Positions 32,601 to 47,600 of a stretch of DNA of 64,000 bases are shown in pieces. Both the position numbers and the translations under genes were made by a program. How positions within the stretch are numbered: the stretch's first letter is position 1; each line of letters starts with the position of its first letter. The notes under the pieces are model-generated. The model saw nothing but the letters and a program-made list of their open reading frames with translations, did not search any database and was not told where the DNA came from. The stretch comes from Cotesia glomerata (Eukaryota > Arthropoda > Insecta > Hymenoptera > Braconidae). Location: NCBI RefSeq assembly GCF_020080835.1, contig NC_058161.1, positions 4,836,001 to 4,900,000 of the forward strand, given 5' to 3'.

Positions 32601-35600
32601 TCTTTCTTTCTCGTGTCTCTCCTTTTCGCGTCTCATTTTCTCGTTACTTGTCCTCAGCTTCGCGTGGGCATCTCTTAACTCCAGAAGGTCACATTGCAAC
32701 TATAGTAGTAAATAAACGTTAAAACTGACACAATAATTACAACTCTGTAAGCTTTAAATCAATTGATTGATAATACTTGATAACCAATAAAAATAATAAT
32801 AACAAACATAAGTTACTAACTAACTAACTAACGAATAAACAAACTAACTTCGATCAATTTCTTCTTATTCTCCTCCTTCTCCTCATCGAATATCTTCTTC
32901 ATCTGGTCCTGGCGACGCTTGTTCTCCAGACGCTCCTTGTCACGCTCCCGCTCGACCTTTAACGAGAGACGAGTTGATAAATGCACGCCCACATACAGAC
33001 ATATAACCGCAATCTTAATACATAATACAATAAAATAAATAAATGAAATAGAAGAAATAAAAGGTTCAATAAGAATAAGATAGTACAACTATTTATACTT
33101 TTATAATGACTCCTGCTGTAGTTGTTACCGTAGTTATTACTGTTGCTTTTGTTGTTACTGTTCTTTTTTGTTGTTTTAACAAACCTCAGTACACGTTACT
33201 TGTTACTTACCTCGTACAATGTCTGGCGTAAATCCCTAGCAAGCGTTGCGGTCTCTTGTAATAGCCTCTGCTGTTCTTCTCTTTCTTTCTGCCAGGCAAG
33301 CTCAATACGTGCCTTTAAACCTGGAATTTTAGTTCGACCGCTTGCTAAAATCCGCTCCTCCTCCAGCTGTAATTCAATATATTTTTTTTTATTTTTTCTT
33401 TTGTCATATTAAAGTATCCAAGTAATACGTAATACTTATTACAATAAAGATTAAGTATTTTATAACACGCTTCAGATATTTTAGTTTTTATTTTCATGCT
33501 GTACATCTTTAAAAAAAAGCAGCTGAAATAGAAGTAGATTTTATGCTCCAATAAAAATGATAAATTTTAAGGCGTTTAATTAATTAGAAGTTTTAAAATT
33601 TCAGTAATTTTGAGAAAAAAAAAACAATCCCGCAGCAAATTTTATAATAAGATAGATTGGAATGTAATTTTTATATGATATTTATAACAAAATATGAGAA
33701 TTAAAGCTTATTTAAAGAGCTTTCAGGTACCTTTTACAGAAATTCAATACAGTGTCGCATTCAAAAGTTATTCGACAAATAAATTGAAAAAAAGTGTATT
33801 TTTAGGATTTTCAAAATTTTTAAATCCTGTAATTTTAAAACTACATGACAAATTAAGCTCATATTTGAACTTTACCTTTGTATTTATCAGTAGAATAAAT
33901 ATACTAAATTTTCTAAAAATCCGTTGCGAATTGGACAGAAAAAAAAATTTACTTAAATCAAGTAAATAATTTTGAAGAACTTCTTCTTAATTTGAATAAG
34001 AAAATTCTTAAACTAATAAATCGATTTTTTTTGTCTTATTAAATTTTAAAACATCTCTAGAGTATTGTCCTACAGTTTCAAATCGATCTGAATAATAGTT
34101 TTGGAGATACAGTTTTAAGAAGTGGCGCGCTCAAAGCGCTGTTGTATTGCGACTCAGAACTTTAAACGCGTTTTTCTTAAAACTATGTTTTCAAAGACGG
34201 TACCCAAGATTTCTCGAGAACCGATCTTGATGAAATTTTAGACAAGTCTTCGAGATATAATTTACAAGGTCTAGAACGAAGAATTTTTTTTTTTTTTTTC
34301 AATTACAACTATTTAAAAAAAAATACCGCGAAATTTTAACCAAATTTTTCATTTTTTTGTAAAGACCTCTGCCAAAGTTTGAATAAAATATTTCATTTTT
34401 TCTATTAAAAAAAAAAATTGCTGAAAATCAGCCATTTTTCCCGGAGGGAAAATGGCCTATTTTCTCCCATAAGTAAATTTTACTTGATTTAAGAATTTTT
34501 CATCTTAATTCAAGACAATGAAACTCTTCAAAATTACATGACATGAAAGTTAGCAGTCACTTGACTATTTTTTAATTTTTTTTAACAAATAAATTTGACT
34601 CGAAAAAATTATTTAAAAAAAATTGGATTTTCAATTTTTTAAAATTTCTAAATGTCAATTTTTTTTTTTTATTTTTTTTTGTCATAATTTATTTGTTACA
34701 AAAATTTGTAAAATTATCAAATATCTGCTAAATTAATTTTCATCAAAATTACACTGATAGAAGGATTTATTTATATTAAAAAATATTTCTTTGTATTTAA
34801 AATGATTTGTTTGTATTTAATAAATCTGATATTCATTTATTAAATTTTAATAAATCTTTTTAAATACTAAGAAATATTTATTAAGGACTAAAAAGTGGTC
34901 TCTAATTAGTGATTTGTTAAATATTAACAAATATTTTTAACTATAAACAAATCCTTCTAGGGTAAAAGATCCTATTAGTGGCGGGGACCCCATTACTGAC
35001 ACTTTCTTTGATTTTGGTACTTATTCAATTAATTAAATCATTAATTTCAATAATAAATATATTATTTATAATTTTTAAGACCTTTTGATCAAAAAAATTT
35101 TTAATTTTTATTCCAAGTAGAACATTTTTTCATTGAAAGAAAAAGTGCCACTAATGGGGTCTTTTACCTTATCAGCGTATTTTCTTGGTTTAAGAATTTT
35201 TCTCTTAATTCAAGTTAATTTTTTTTCCGGTAAATATATCAAAATTTTTTAAAAGTTCCATCATGAGGACCAATGCAATAATTAGATTTCTATAAAATCT
35301 ACTAAAAAAAAAAAAAGGAAGAAATTCTGTAATAGTAAGACACAACAAAAAATTAAAAAAAAAATTTTTTTTTTGATTCATTCATTTCAGTAATCAATTA
35401 ATATGGACAAAAACTTGAAATTGTTTTTATACATTACTACTTTTTTATAACAGATTTTTTTTTCAACGCTGTGATGTAATATTTATGCCAATACTTAAAT
35501 CTCTCCTACTCAAAAGTGTATTGCATTATATATTTCCATACATATAAAGCCAGGAAAAATGATAAATAATTCTAACAAGATGAAGAATAAGTAATAATAC

Positions 35601-38600
35601 TACCTCATTTATTCTTGACTGCATTTCAGACAATTTAATCTGCCAGCCGGATCGTTCAGACACTAATTCAGTCTTGAGTTTAGAAGCTTCCAATTTACTT
35701 TCTGATAGCTCATCTTCCATCATACTGATCTGCTGCTCCAGTGTAGAAACGTTTGTACCGGTGGACTCTTCATCCTGTCGATCATAAATAATAAAACTTG
35801 AAATGCGATAATTAAACATTTATTTATAAATAAAAGGCTAAACAATAAATAGAGAATGACACAGAGGGAAGTGACCTCATCTGATTTTCCAGTTGATGTA
35901 GTTGAGGGTCTTCGTTGACGAGTCGCCTTGAGCTCGGCAATAGTCTTCTGGGCGCCCTCCATCATATGCTTATAAGTGTCTCTCTCGCGTTTATAACGCG
36001 ACAATTGATTTTGAATTGACTGTATTTCATCATTTATTGCCTTTATTCTCTGCTCATAACGCATTTTACACTGAGCAAGATCCGTCTTTCTCGCCTTCTC
36101 CGCGTCGGCGAGCAAACTCTTGGTCTTTCGTAACTCGTTGTCCAACGCCGAAGTGTCGGCTGATAAATTTCGTTGGAACTTATTCACAGCATTGTAATCG
36201 TTTAATTTACTTGTCAAGTCATCGTTCTGAAATTATATTTTATTATATTAAATTTTTATTTTATTACTTCATCGGCCTATTAATAAAACTCATTGTTTTT
36301 ATTATTATACTGATAGGAGGATTTTTTTATATTTAATAAGCTTTATTAACTGTAAATAAATGATTTTTTAATCTCATAGGATTTAATAAATATTTATTAA
36401 CAGTTAATAAATTATTTATTAAATACGATTTATTTAAAATAAAAGGCAAAAATAGCTATTTTTTTTTACACTTCTTATAACCCTACAACTAGAATACATG
36501 ACAGTAATTCAATTCACTAAATAAACGTTTATAATATTTAAAAATATAAAACATAATTATAAGCTGTGATAGAATTTAGTATTTTACAAAATAAATAAAA
36601 TTTTGCTTTATTAAATAATGAATTTTGTTAAATTGCACTGTACTTTCTTAACTATTGACATTTATAAAGATATAAGCTCATCTTGATGTTACACTTAACA
36701 AAAGCTTTCATTTGAGTACCCACAAGCATTTTGATATATTTTTCATATATACATATATATAATATATATAAATATATGAAAAATTGATGTGGGTACTCAA
36801 ATGAAAGATCTTGATGAGTGTAACATCGGGATGAGCTTATATCTTTAAAAATGTCAGTTGTTAACAAGATACGAGGTCATTTCTTAATTATTGATATTTT
36901 TAAAGATGTAATCTCATCCTGATGTTACACTCATCAAGAGCTTTCATTTGAGTACCCACATGCATTTTGATATATTTTTCATATATACATATATAAATAT
37001 AAGAAAAATTGATGTGGGTACTCAAATGAAAGATCTTGATGAGCGTAACATCGGGATGAACTTATATCTTTAAGAATGTCGGTTGTTGTCAAGATACGAG
37101 GTCATTTCTTAATTATTGACATTTTTAAAGATGTAAGCTCATCCTGATGTTACACTCATTAAGAGATTTCATTTGAGTACCCACATCCATTTTGATATAT
37201 TTTTCGTATATACATATATAAATATATGAAAAATTGATGTGGGTACTCAAATGAAAGATCTTGATGAGTGTAACATCGGGATGAGCTTATATCTTTAAAA
37301 ATGTCAGTTGTTAACAAGATACGAGGTCATTTCTTAATTATTGACATTTTTAAAGATGTAATCTCATCCTGATGTTGCACTCATTAAGAGCTTTCATTTG
37401 AGTACCCACATCCATTTTGATATATTTTTCATATATACATATATATAATATATATAAATATATGAAAAATTGATGTGGGTATTCAAATGAAAGGTCTCGA
37501 TGAGTGTAACATCGGGATGAGCTTATATCTTTGAAAATATCAATACTTCCCAAGATACAAGGTAATTTCTTAATTATGTATTATCTAGAGATAGAGCAGT
37601 TTCGAATGCAGCTTATCATAATTAATTGACTATCGGTGAGAATGATATGAAATCTTGAAAAGGCACAAATTCAAATCGAGACCTTTGCAATGGCACTAAA
37701 TTTCATTAAAAAACCGATTTTTTCATATGACTATCCTGGAGACAAAATTTTTCTTATTCTCTATAATAATATCGATAATTCATAAGGATAATTGTTTTTA
37801 TAAGCAATCTTTATATCATCTGATATTGCAAGCGAAACAAATTCATTCAACAAAATATTTATTAACTGTTAATAAATATTTGTTAACTATTAATAAATAT
37901 TTATTAACTATTAATAAATGTACTTTCCTCCCAAATAAATATTTATTGAATGCAAAAAAATATTTATTAAATTAAATAATTGTCTTCAAATAAATAAAAT
38001 TATTAATAGTTAATAAATCCCTCTATCAGTGTACAACTATAAATATAAATGCAAACCATTTTTCTCATATCTTCTAATTGAATTCTCAATGATTCATTTT
38101 CTTTAACAATACGACTGATTTCTTCCTTAGATTCTTCTAATTGTCCATTAACCGTCGAGGATCTCTCACGTTCTTTCAGCATTTCCTTAAATCCCATTCA
38201 AACAATTACAATTATTTATCATTTTTAAATTAATTGGCTATCAAACCAATCCATAAATATTATTTTTTATACTACAGTATATACTTAATTGCGTACCTCC
38301 AATCGTGATTTTTCTTTTTTCCAAGTAATTTCTTTAAGCCGATTAGCTTCTTCAAGATATCGGACACGTTCTTCCGTATTTTCTAATTGATTTTTATAAT
38401 CTCCTATATGACTATCAATAAAAATAAAAATTCAATTCTTCTTTTAATTTTCTCGAAAAAAAATTAAAGTTTACTGAACTTTTACCTACAATATAATTTA
38501 TAATAATTTATTTTACCTATTTAAAATCTCAACTTGATTCTCCAACTGTCGTTTAGAATCCTGCAAAGCTGCATGTTTTGTATGCAGACCGTCAAACAAC

Positions 38601-41600
38601 TCCTGACCTTTTTTTATCTCTTCTTCTAAGACTAGAAGCCGAAAAGCAAATAATTAAATTAAATTAAATACAGCAAGTTTAAAAAAATAAAAAACCAAAA
38701 ATTTAACAAACTTGTAATTTTTTCAGTGTAAGTTTGCTTAAGATCCGCCATTTTTTTGGCACTAGCTCCTGCTTTCTCTAAAGTCGCCAATTTTTTCTTC
38801 AAATTGCTGAGTTCTGTATCTTTGGCCAGTCTATCTTCTTCAATCTGAGCCTTCAATTTATCTCTTTCTTTTTTAACTTCCGCTAGTTCAGCGGTCGCTT
38901 TGGCCACTTTCATTGAAGTTGATGACTTAATGCCCTCAAATTCCGTTTTCAATTTCTTTAATTCACTTTCTACTAATGACTTTGATTGCTCCAACTGAAT
39001 TAAAAATAAAAAACAAAATTTAAAGGTCAATAAATAAAACAGCTCTTAAATAATACTAAAAAAAAAATCTGAATAATTTTTTTATTACTGATTTGATTAT
39101 ATATTCAAAATAGTAATAATAATAATGATAATAAATTACTTTGGCAGCATTCTTTAACATTCTACTTTCTTTTTCAGTGGACATTGTTAAATCGTCTTGT
39201 AACTTCTTACATCGTTCTCTCTCGGCATTTAATTCTTTTCTTAATTCATTTACAGTTACTTCCATCTTAGCGTTATTTTTCTCCGATGACGTTGCTGTTT
39301 CTAAATCCTTTTTCAACTGTAAAACTTCATTATAAACCTTAAGCTTTTCAGCAGACAGTGATAGTAATTTTGACTTTAATTTCTCTTTTTCTTCTTGTAA
39401 TTTTGATTTTTCTGATTCCCAAATTTTGCGATCTGACTCTCTGGCGGCCGTAGCTTCATTTAATTTTTTTTTCACTAAAAATACATCAAATTCCATTAAA
39501 AAAATTAGGAAAACGGTTGACCTTAAAGGTCATTCCTGCAATTTTCCGCTCATTTTATACTTAAGCGCTCAAAACTGCATTTGTTACGGTTTTGAGCTCT
39601 TCGAGCTCAAAAATATAATTTTCGTATCATTTTGAGCTCTCCAAGCTCAAAAATCTGCTATAAATTTATTTATTTATTTACTAGAACTTTTATTTATTTA
39701 TTTAAATTATTTTGATGCCAAGACATTGGCCGAATGGCAAACATATACAATGGTGGTTTATTTAAAGTACACGTAAGAGGTTTAGTATTTAATTTATCTA
39801 ATACTTGTAATTTTAACAAGTAGAATAAAAGAAAAAGTTATGTGAATTTATAATAACGGACACTAGCTCTTATTTAATACAAAAATAGATTCAAAAAGTT
39901 AAAATATAAATATTTTAAAGAATAGCTCAAAATATAAATCAGAATATTAACATCATAAATTATATAATTCATATAAATCAAATAAATCAGCTCATTTTGC
40001 AATCCTTAAATGGTAAAAATATTAATATTAGTTTTTATATAATAAGTAAAAGTGATGGTCTAGGTTCAGAATGTATATTTGAAGTTAGTAGTTAGCCATC
40101 TTTTTCCTGATTTAGGAAGAATTTATAGGCACTGGTTTTAAAGGTATCATAGCTAAGCGATTTTATTATCTGAATAGGTAAAGTTAAGTGAATTTTGGTA
40201 GCACAACTACTATGTATAGTAAAAATAGTGCAAACCAAAAATAATAGGAAAAGAGAATAATTTAGCAAATAGAGAGTAAATTATTAATTATTTTTTATAG
40301 AAAATGTATGAAAAAACAATTTTGTAACTTTGTAAAACACAAGATTTGTGATACAAATAAAACTCATTTATTTATTATCTCAATAGGTAGTTCTTTCCAA
40401 AGTCTGATTGCAGATATAACAAAGGAGTGTTCAATTGCTGAGGTTGAGAAATTTGGAATTTTTGAATGAATGAACCGATTTTTACATGGTTGGTGGCATT
40501 CAACGCAGTTTTTAAAGCCTCATAAAGAACCTTTGAGTTTAAATTTATCGAACAAGGAATTTCGAAGTAATTCCGAAAAAACGATGTTGTCGATTTTTTT
40601 GTTAACGATAATTCACGAACGAATTAACCGATTTCGATCGGGCTGGCGGCAATCGACGTGGTTTTTTGATCTTAAGAGCCGATTAGTTTTTGAAATCGAT
40701 CGATAAAACCGTTTGATAGTTATTCCAAAAAAACCACATTTGAAAAAAAATTTTTTTGCAGTTTTTTTGAGCTTTTATTAACTAAAAAAAAAAACTCACA
40801 ATTTTGCGGGTCGCTTTTGATATCCGATTTATTGGATTCTTTTTCTTTTGCCAAATCGCGCATCGCATTGTCCAATTTCTGCTGAAGCAATTCGTTTTCT
40901 TTGGCAAGTTTGTCGAACTTAAGCGAACTGTCTTGCCCCCTAGCGGCGGGCGAATCAATACAAAGATTAATAATGTCCCCAAAAACAGTGTATACTTCAC
41001 CTGAAGAAATGAAGAAATAAATTTATGTTTTTAAAACTAATTACAAATAAATTACCGAGTTCTTTTTCTACATCCTCTAACATCTTTCTTAACTGTACTT
41101 TAGATGGATGGTCATTGAATTTGGAACCACGAGTTTTATACTCAGTTCCCAGTTTTTTTAAGACTTCTTCAACTTTTTTTATCTGAAATGAAACTCGGAA
41201 GGTTAATATCAGTGACTAATTAGTGACGGTAGTAAGGTAAAAACAATGAATTAAATAAAAAAAAAATAAGAAGCTATACCTCTTCGTGTTTGTTTTCTAA
41301 TTCACTTTTTTCAGACTCTAACTGTTCAGTCTTTCGTTCCATCTTTCGTAATTTAAAGGAAAGAATTCGGCAGTTTTTGTTCGCCTGATCGAGATCCTTC
41401 CTCAATCCGGTGTACTCATCAGCTTGCTCCTCCCTGCAATATTTAATAGCAGTGGCTTAAAGTTAAAAAATGAAAGTAATTACTTAAAATGATTTACCGC
41501 AGGCAATAAATAATAATATTAATAAAATGACTTAAACAACTAAAAGTATAAAAATAACCTAAAGTTATCCTGCATCTCATAAATTTCCTCTTCCAATTCC

Positions 41601-44600
41601 CGTATTTCTTTCTTCATGTCCTCATTCTCATCCATAAGAGACTCGCAAAGAGTTTCTGCGGCCTTGAGCTTCGACTTGAGCTCCTCAACGGCCTTTTCTC
41701 GCTCGCTCTTCCCGCCTTTCGAGTCAGTATCTTTTTCAAGATTTTTCAACCGTGCAAGGAGAGTCATCTTTTCCTCGTTCAAGGCTACACAAAAAAAAAC
41801 ATTAAATATTAAAGGATAATTTATTATTTTTAAATATTTTTCATCATTTAATTCCCTTACGGCTTGTCTTCTTCCATTCTTAAACTATCATCATTATTAA
41901 CAATTCAATAAACATTAAATATTTAATTTATAAGCTATTTCAAACCTTCGTTCTTGGATTGCAATTCTTTAAGTGATTTTTGCAGCCTCGACATTTCACT
42001 ACTCTTAGGCGTTTTAGCAGATACTGAATCCATAGTTGCAAGTCTTCGTAAAAGTATTTCGCTTTTTTCCCTTTCAACCCTCTCGCAGCGCGCCTTCATA
42101 TCACTCAGCTGAGCCTTAAGACTTTCCAATTCATTTATTTCACGATTATTATTATCTTTTTTTTTCTCTACGTCTTTTTTATAGTCCGCTTTTCTCACCT
42201 AGATATCAACACAATACTCATTATTATATTATTGAAAATTAAAAATTTAATTATGTACTATATTTCTTCACAACTCACAAATCATTAATCATAACCATTT
42301 ATCATAGTCATAACAATAAGAATATAAAAAATTAAATTGACTAGCATTAGAAATTTTTTAATAATTTTTTGACAATAAAATTATTTAATAAAAAAATTCA
42401 ACATGTGAAAATTATTTAACAAAAAAATTCAACATGTGAAAATTATTTAATAAAAAAATTCAATATCTGAAAATTTTTAAAAATTATTAGTGGAAATTTT
42501 TTAAAGCATTTTTTTGCTTTATATTCTTCGCTTCCACTCTTGAATTTTAAGTTGCGCATATATAATATAATATTATATAGTATACATAAGTTTTTTTTTA
42601 TAAAACTGGTCAACAGAAATCTGAAAAATTTTTTTATTTTTATTACAAAAGAAATATTTTTTAAAAATTTGCATTTGTAATTTTTTTCATAGTAATTTAA
42701 TTGTTATAAAAATTAAAAAAAATTGTCAAATATTGAATTTAGCATCAGTTTTAAGACACTGAAGTTAACTATCATTAGAAATTTTTTTTATAATTTTATA
42801 GTAATTAAATTATCATAAAAAAAAATTTAATACAAAAATTCCGCATGTGAAAATTAAAAAAAAATGATTAGTGGAAATTTTTTAAATCATTTTTTTTTAT
42901 TGTAATTAATTTGTTATAAAAATTAAAGAAATTGATAGACGTCGGCTAACTTCAGTATCAATGATAAAGTTCAACAATTTTTAATTTTTTTTAACAATTA
43001 AATTACAAGTAAACAAATACTTTAAAAAAATTTCAGGTTCAATTTTTCAAATTTTCTACATGTGAAATTTTTTATTTTAATTTTTTAGTAATAATTTTTT
43101 CAATAAAAAAAATTATTAAAATTTTCAGATATCAACTAATTTAATTATTATATCAAAGTTAGCCGACATTTTTAATTTTTTGAGTTTTTTTTTTAATTTT
43201 TTAAAAATTGTTCTTATAGTTTTTCAAGTTTTTTACAAATGAAAATTTTTTTTAATTTTTTTAATTTTTCAAAAATTGCGCTTATATTTTTTCAAGTTTT
43301 TTTCAAATGAAAATTATTTTTAATTTTTTTATAATAATTTTTTCAATAAAAAAAATTATTAAAATTTTCAGATGTCAGCTAATTTAATGATAGTACCAAA
43401 ATTAGCCGACATTTTTAATTTTTTGTTTTTTTTTTCAATTTTTTAAAAATTGCGCTTATAGTTTATCAAGTTTTTCACAAATGAAATTTTTTTTTATTTT
43501 TTTATAATAATTTTTTCAACAAAAAAAATTATTAAAATTTACAGATGTCGGCTAATTTAATTTTTATTTAGCACACTGATAGAAGGATTTATTTGTATTA
43601 AAAATATTTGTTAATAGTTAACAAATCATTTATTAGAAACAACTTTTAGTATTAAACAAATATTTCTTAGTATTTAAAATGATTTGTTTGTATTTAATAA
43701 ATCTGATATTCATTTATTAAATATTAATAAATCTTTTTAAATACTAAGAAATATTTTTTAAGGACTAAAAAGTTGTCTCTAATAAATGATTTGTTAAATA
43801 TTAACAAATATTTTAACTATAAACAAATCCTTCTATCAGTGCATCGAAAAAAAAATATATAATCAGCTATTAAATACAATCAAGGACCTACTTCTATTGG
43901 ATCTACTTCTACTGGAAATCCAAACAGCAAGTAATTAATATACTAACGAGACACACCTGAATAATAAATTCAACATCGTTTTCAGAATTATTACAAGTCT
44001 TATCAATGACCTGCTTGATCTGGAGCTTTGCTGGCTGGCGATCATTCTGCAACGCCGTTTCATCGATAGAGTGCCTCCTAAATGTGTAACTGTCAACCTT
44101 GGGCGATGTGAAGCTTTTGGGCCTTGATGACGGCTTATCAGATTCCCAGGTGGAATTCGAAGACTCGACCAGACTGGGAAGATCCATCGCTGAATTCCAT
44201 TCTGCAGACACTGATGATGTTGTGCTGGATGGCTTCGACAGGTTCTCATCCTTCACTAGATTCGATGTCGATGCCCAAGTCCTTCTAGACTCGGGACTTT
44301 CACTAGATCTATTTGAGGATGGTTCCCAGCGTGACAAACTTGGTGTTGATGATGTTGTGTCTGTTTTTAAACTTGTTCTTTTTCCTGAGTGGTCTTTGTA
44401 GTCCCTAGAATTATTATAGCATTTAATTTTCCATTCATGAGGGTTTTTTTTGTTCTAAGCTATGGAAACAATCATATAATTAGAAAAAAGTCACAGGTAT
44501 TTGGATAAATGATAAATTTATTATGACTTTGCTAAGTAGTGAAGAAACCTTAGATGTTTATTACTACCCTTTTGACCTTTAATGTTTATTACTACGTACT

Positions 44601-47600
44601 TGATAAAGTCATAATAAATGTGACGAAACACTACAGTAAGATAATAATTTAATACCGTGTTATTATTTATCTAAACACCTAAGTTGTCTAATTTATAATT
44701 ACAATGTATCAAGACAAGTACCTAATTTATTTAGTATGGGAAGAAGTGTTTCTTTATTAAAGAAATTATAAAGATAATTGAGCTACTGTGAAGATAAGAA
44801 TAGTTTTATAGTATATGACAATTAACAAAATAGAAGTTATGAAAAACTTTTTAGTGACTGTCAACACGCCTTCACTTTGTCGAAATCAACTATTTTTATG
44901 ATTCTAAAAGAAGATATGAAAAATATTTTTTTTAATTACCAAAAATTTGACGTCTATATTATGACTACGTAACTTTTGTTTATGACAGAATAAAAATAAA
45001 CTTTTAAAAAAAAAAAAAAATCTATGTTATGAAGAGAATAAAGAAAAATTTGTCTCCGGTGTATTTATGTGTTAAATGAGTTTTTTAAATTAAACTTAGT
45101 ATCATTGGAAAATTCTTGACATGAATTTGTATCTTTTTTATGTTTCACATGCTTTTCTAAAATAGTTAATTTATTATGATGAGTTTTCGAAGTAATTATA
45201 AATAGATTCGAATTTCCCGATAAACAAAGTTTGTTTATTTATTTATTTTGTTTTGTACAAATAAATGTGGTAATATGTCAAAAATTGATTTATATAATTA
45301 AGAGACTAAGAAAAAATTTTTAACGGGTATATCTTTATCGTAAATTGGGTTTGATATTTTTTAGCGATAGTCATTTATGATTTAAATAATTGAGAGAGTA
45401 AGGAAAATTTTGTGACGAGCATATTATTATTTTTAAAGGAATTTTTATAGTTAAATTTGGAATCATCAGAAAGATCTTGACAAAAATTTGTCCCTTTTTA
45501 CGGTTTTATATATTTTTTGGTAATGCTCAATTTTTCATGTTGTTTTTGGAGAAGTTAATTATTTATAATTGATCCTGTGATAGTACTATTATTTTTAAAA
45601 TTTATTTAAAAAGTACCCAAGCTATTATCTATAATGTGATTATAAATATAAAAAATCATTAAGCCAAAGCTTTCTTATTCATAATCCGTAAATCTCAGCA
45701 GTCACATAGTGTCTGCAGGTTGTTGGTCTATATGATTAAGAGAATAAAAAAAATTTTGTCTCGACGTATTTATGTGATAAAACGAGTTTTTTAAATTAAA
45801 TTTAGTATCATTGGAAACGTCTCGATCTGAATTTGTGCCTTTTTTATGTTTCATATGCTTTTCAGCAATAGTTAATTTATTATGATGAGTTTTCGAAGTA
45901 TAAATAGATTCGAATTTCCCGATAAACAAAATTTGTTTATTTATTTATTTTGCTTTGTACAAATAAATGTGGTAATATGTCAAAAATTAATTTATATAAT
46001 TAATAGACTAAGAAAAATTTTTTAACGGGTATATCTTTATCATAAATTGGGTTTGATATTTTTTAGCAATAGTTATTTATGATTTAAATAATTGAGAGAG
46101 TAAGGAAAATTTTGTGACGAGCATATTATTATTTTTAAATAAATTTTTTAGTAGTTAAATTTGGAATCATTAAAAAGGTATTGATAAGAATTAGTGCCTT
46201 TTAGCTTTATATATTTTTTAGTAGTCAATTTTTTATGTCAAGTTTTTGGAGCAGTTTTTAATAGTTTGTTGGTTCTATAAATTTTTTCCGTCACATTTGT
46301 TCATTAAATTATTAGTAATTGATCCTGTAATAGTACTATTATTTTTTAAATTTATTTAAAAATTACTCTAACTATATACAATGTAATTAAAAATATAAAA
46401 AAGTTTTCTCATTCATAATTCGTAAATCTCGGAAGTCGCATAGTGACTAGGTTGCTAATTTTTATTAATGAATTTTTTCTAATCACTTTCTTTTTTATGA
46501 ATAGATTATGAAAAATATATTATTACAGCGGAATTCCTTTTTTGTTAAATAAAAGATGAAAAAAATATTTGAAGTATTTGGGCAGTATATTATAAAAGAA
46601 CTCACTATATACAGCAAGTAAAAGTGAGTCTTGTTATTATAGAACAGTTCTCATGATTATAAAAGCGATTTTCCTAACATTCATATATGACTAGTTCTTT
46701 TGATAATAACAATAACAATAATTCTCATTATTTATAAAATTCTTTAATCTCTTCTTTGTAAAAGGTAAACAAGAAAATTAAGTAAATATATATTTAATAT
46801 ATAAATTAAAGTTTTAGCGCCTAGCGGTCAAGTGACTAGTAGATCTAAATTCAAGCCAACGGATGGACATTCCATCTTCAATATTGGTCGAGGGGCATAT
46901 TCTCTCTTTACATAATTTCTGAAGCTGAAAGCTTTTGTGGTATCTGTTCGAGTTATAAAGATGTTAATTAAATGAAAGAAATGAAAGAAAGTAAATGAGA
47001 GCAAAGACAAACTTTGAAAAAATAAATGGGGTTGGTTTCCAAGCCAGGAATCGAACCTGGATCTCCCTGATAACATGTCAGGAGCTCTACCAGTTAAGCT
47101 ACCGGGCCCCTTCCACCCCATTTATTTTTTCAAAGTTTGTCTTTGCTCTCATTTACTTTCTTTCATTTCTTTCATTTAATTAACATCTTTATAACTCGAA
47201 CAGATACCACAAAAGCTTTCAGCTTTACTAGTATTCAAGTTCGGTGGGTCCTCATCGAAATTATGTAAAGGGAGAATATGCCTCTCGACCAATATTGAAG
47301 ATGGAATGTCCATCCGTTGGCTTGAATTTAGATCTACTAGTCACTTGACCGCTAGGCGCTAAAACTTTAATTTATATATTACATATAATTCGGTCACAAA
47401 AATAATAATTGAATATATATATAATATATAAATTTTTATTATCAAAGATTGAAGTATATTTTTTCATTTACTTTTAAATTATATGAGTTACAGAGAAATC
47501 ATTGAAATATTTTTATCAGCTTAGATTACTTAGAAAAAGTAAATCTTTACAAATAAACACTTGAAAATTTTTTAACGATTTTATTTCGTAATTTTCCTAT

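Noticed and set aside
33694..33969. 91-codon plus-strand frame inside an MTCL-like intron
   Set aside because: AT-rich, low-complexity composition, no domain, no start context; treated as chance.
36660..37560. Regularly spaced repeats that resemble a CRISPR-like array
   Set aside because: The units are inverted pairs of ~200 bp inside a eukaryotic Helitron-like element; there are no short direct repeats with unique spacers and no cas genes.
47036..47108. Functional tRNA-Thr gene
   Set aside because: The acceptor stem barely pairs and position 33 is A; called as a tRNA-derived pseudogene.
46828..47121. 97-codon frame across the tRNA-like palindrome
   Set aside because: It is a translation of the tRNA-like core and one palindrome arm; such frames are a known artefact of tRNA-derived DNA.
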